Assembly (NCBI GenBank): GCA_014859615.1
Contig: JACUTX010000014.1
Location: forward strand, 1 to 23,760
DNA: 23,760 nucleotides
DNA from: Desulfuromonadales bacterium
GTDB taxonomy: Bacteria > Desulfobacterota > Desulfuromonadia > Desulfuromonadales > UBA2294
Reading direction: 5' to 3'
In this document: positions 22,676-23,760 of the stretch, in pieces
How positions within the stretch are numbered: position 1 is the stretch's first letter
Layout: every line of letters starts with the position of its first letter
Notes under the pieces: generated by a model
What the model was told of the DNA's origin: nothing
Database searches by the model: none
Seen by the model: only the letters and a program-made list of their open reading frames with translations
Made by a program: the position numbers and the translations under genes

Positions 22676-22710
22676 TGTTTCAGGGTGTAAAACGATCATG
22701 GTGTAAATGG

Positions 22711-23547
22711 ATGCAGGAGTGGCGACTCATCAACTGTGGAGAGCAGAGCGGGGCCTGGAATATGGCGCTCGATGAGGCGCTGCTGCGCTCGGTTGAAAAC
22801 GGCCTGTCATCGCCTGTGCTAAGACTGTATCGTTGGCAGCCGGCGACGGTGTCTCTCGGCTATTTTCAGCAAGGGTGTGATGTTGTTAATCTTGCGGCCT
22901 GTCGCACTTTTGGTTATTCGGTCGTCAGGCGTTTTACCGGCGGGCGCGCTGTTTTGCATGATCATGAGGTGACCTATGCGGTTATTTCACCCGAGCAAAA
23001 TGAAATATTCCCCGGTGGTGTCGCACAAAATTACCATGTCATTGCAGAGGTTTTGCAGGCAACCTTAGCTGCATTTGGCCTGCAGACAACAATCTCTTCC
23101 GGTCGCAAAGAGAGAACTGCCGCCGATAGCGTTGAGCGGAGTGCCTGTTTTACCGCACCGGCCCTGTCTGAGCTTGTCTATAACGATCAGAAAATGACTG
23201 GGAGTGCTCAGAAGAGACTCTCGACCGCCTTTTTGCAGCACGGATCGATCCCGATAGATATCGATCCAAAACGGCTCTACCTGGCGCTGAATACTGGTGA
23301 CACGACAAATATCGAACAAAGGATCGAGCGTCTTGCCGCTCGGGTCGGCTGGATGAATCGCTGGCTCGAGCATCCGGTTAAAATCGATGCGGTTGAACAG
23401 ACTCTGATCGCTCAATTCAAACGACTGCTCAACCTCAACTTCAAGTTTGATCTGCCGACTGCTGAAGAGACAGCTGTGGCGAATCGGCTTTTGATGGAAA
23501 AATATGCCAATCCCGACTGGGTTTTGCGCGGGCTAACGTTGTCCTGA
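22711..23547 (+). CDS. Octanoyltransferase / lipoate-protein ligase family protein (LipM-like)
   Basis: This cytoplasmic enzyme of the biotin/lipoyl-ligase fold attaches octanoyl or lipoyl groups to lipoyl domains such as GcvH. The 278-aa product shows SGAWNMALDEALL, RRFTGGRAVLHDHEVTYAV (substrate loop) and CFTAPALSELVYNDQKMTGSAQKR, with Lys161 as the conserved ligand lysine. Cys146 in the CF-x-AP motif is where LipM-type octanoyltransferases carry their nucleophile. The presence of Cys favours transferase over ligase; this is inference. The ATG at 22711 is chosen as the start just before the conserved core; its ribosome site is weak. It follows the accC terminator and lacks a clear promoter of its own. 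Confidence 0.82.
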   Translation: MQEWRLINCGEQSGAWNMALDEALLRSVENGLSSPVLRLYRWQPATVSLGYFQQGCDVVNLAACRTFGYSVVRRFTGGRAVLHDHEVTYAVISPEQNEIFPGGVAQNYHVIAEVLQATLAAFGLQTTISSGRKERTAADSVERSACFTAPALSELVYNDQKMTGSAQKRLSTAFLQHGSIPIDIDPKRLYLALNTGDTTNIEQRIERLAARVGWMNRWLEHPVKIDAVEQTLIAQFKRLLNLNFKFDLPTAEETAVANRLLMEKYANPDWVLRGLTLS

Positions 23548-23710
23548 TTTCACCGCACGCGACTCGATCTCGATTCGCCCTTCGGGCATGATATCTTTTA
23601 CAAATGTGGTATATTGCTGCATTATTTGTAATTATTCAGCACCCTGCTCAATCTACACAGCATGTGGGCTACTGCTATTGTAAAAGATTCAACCTGATCG
23701 GATTATTTTT

Positions 23711-23760
23711 ATGACACTTTCAGTCGGGCACATCACTTACGCCAATTGCATCCCCTGGTT
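23711..23760 (+). CDS. mqnA: Start of a probable mqnA (chorismate dehydratase), cut by the window end
   Basis: Only the first 16 codons are present (MTLSVGHITYANCIPW). The GHI-x-Y-x-NC-x-P pattern right after the start is typical of MqnA, the first enzyme of the futalosine route to menaquinone, which dehydrates chorismate. The 163-bp gap before it contains a small GCCC-TTC-GGGC hairpin but no confident promoter or ribosome site. If correct, it links to the chorismate pathway genes in the same window. The call rests on few residues. Confidence 0.6.
   Translation, partial: MTLSVGHITYANCIPW

Noticed and set aside
23588..23606. Promoter for the probable mqnA (TTTACA and TATATT)
   Set aside because: The spacing between the two boxes is far too short for a sigma-70 promoter.

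Overview
The window is a dense, almost entirely plus-strand chromosomal segment from a Desulfuromonadales-type bacterium (Geobacter/Desulfuromonas/Pelobacter relatives). This assignment is inferred from three things. The pilin has an N-terminus very close to Geobacter PilA. The type IV pilus genes are followed by aroK-aroB, then TPR, roadblock, aroQ, M24 peptidase, accB and accC genes. The right edge starts what looks like a futalosine-pathway menaquinone gene. No rRNA, tRNA, CRISPR array, phage gene or transposase was seen.

Layout. (1) 204-4523: pilC, pilS and pilR, the inner-membrane platform and the two-component system for pilin transcription. (2) 4523-6421: a repeat-rich island between pilR and pilA. 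It holds a minus-strand toxin-antitoxin pair between two 265-bp direct repeats that are about 98% identical, plus MITE-like 84-bp elements with 12-bp terminal inverted repeats and several copies of a second short repeat unit. (3) 6308-7169: a sigma-54 promoter, a long pilA and a strong terminator. (4) 7177-10440: an ABC transporter pair resembling Myxococcus PilH/PilI, an unrecognised membrane-anchored protein, and the prepilin peptidase pilD, joined by overlapping ends. (5) 10441-16394: an AT-rich control region with a dyad and a consensus sigma-70 promoter, a small HTH gene, then pilMNOPQ (alignment subcomplex and secretin) ending at a perfect hairpin. (6) 16418-19605: aroK, aroB, a TPR protein, a roadblock/LC7 protein and aroQ. 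(7) 19626-22616: an M24 aminopeptidase, accB and accC, closed by a terminator. (8) 22711-23760: a LipM/LplA-family protein and the first 50 bases of a probable mqnA.

Together the pil genes would build most of a type IVa pilus. PilD processes PilA, PilC with PilMNOP form the inner-membrane machine, and PilQ is the outer-membrane pore. The motor ATPases PilB and PilT are not in the window. PilS/PilR with RpoN would drive pilA from the -24/-12 promoter. The rest is housekeeping: shikimate pathway, acetyl-CoA carboxylase, lipoyl metabolism and probably menaquinone synthesis.

The best candidates for something unusual are the repeat-bounded toxin-antitoxin island, the long cysteine-free pilin that keeps the aromatic positions of Geobacter PilA, the ABC-transporter block inside the pilus locus, the HTH gene with its consensus promoter and dyads ahead of pilM, and the coupled TPR/roadblock pair. 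I found no clearly new multi-gene system.
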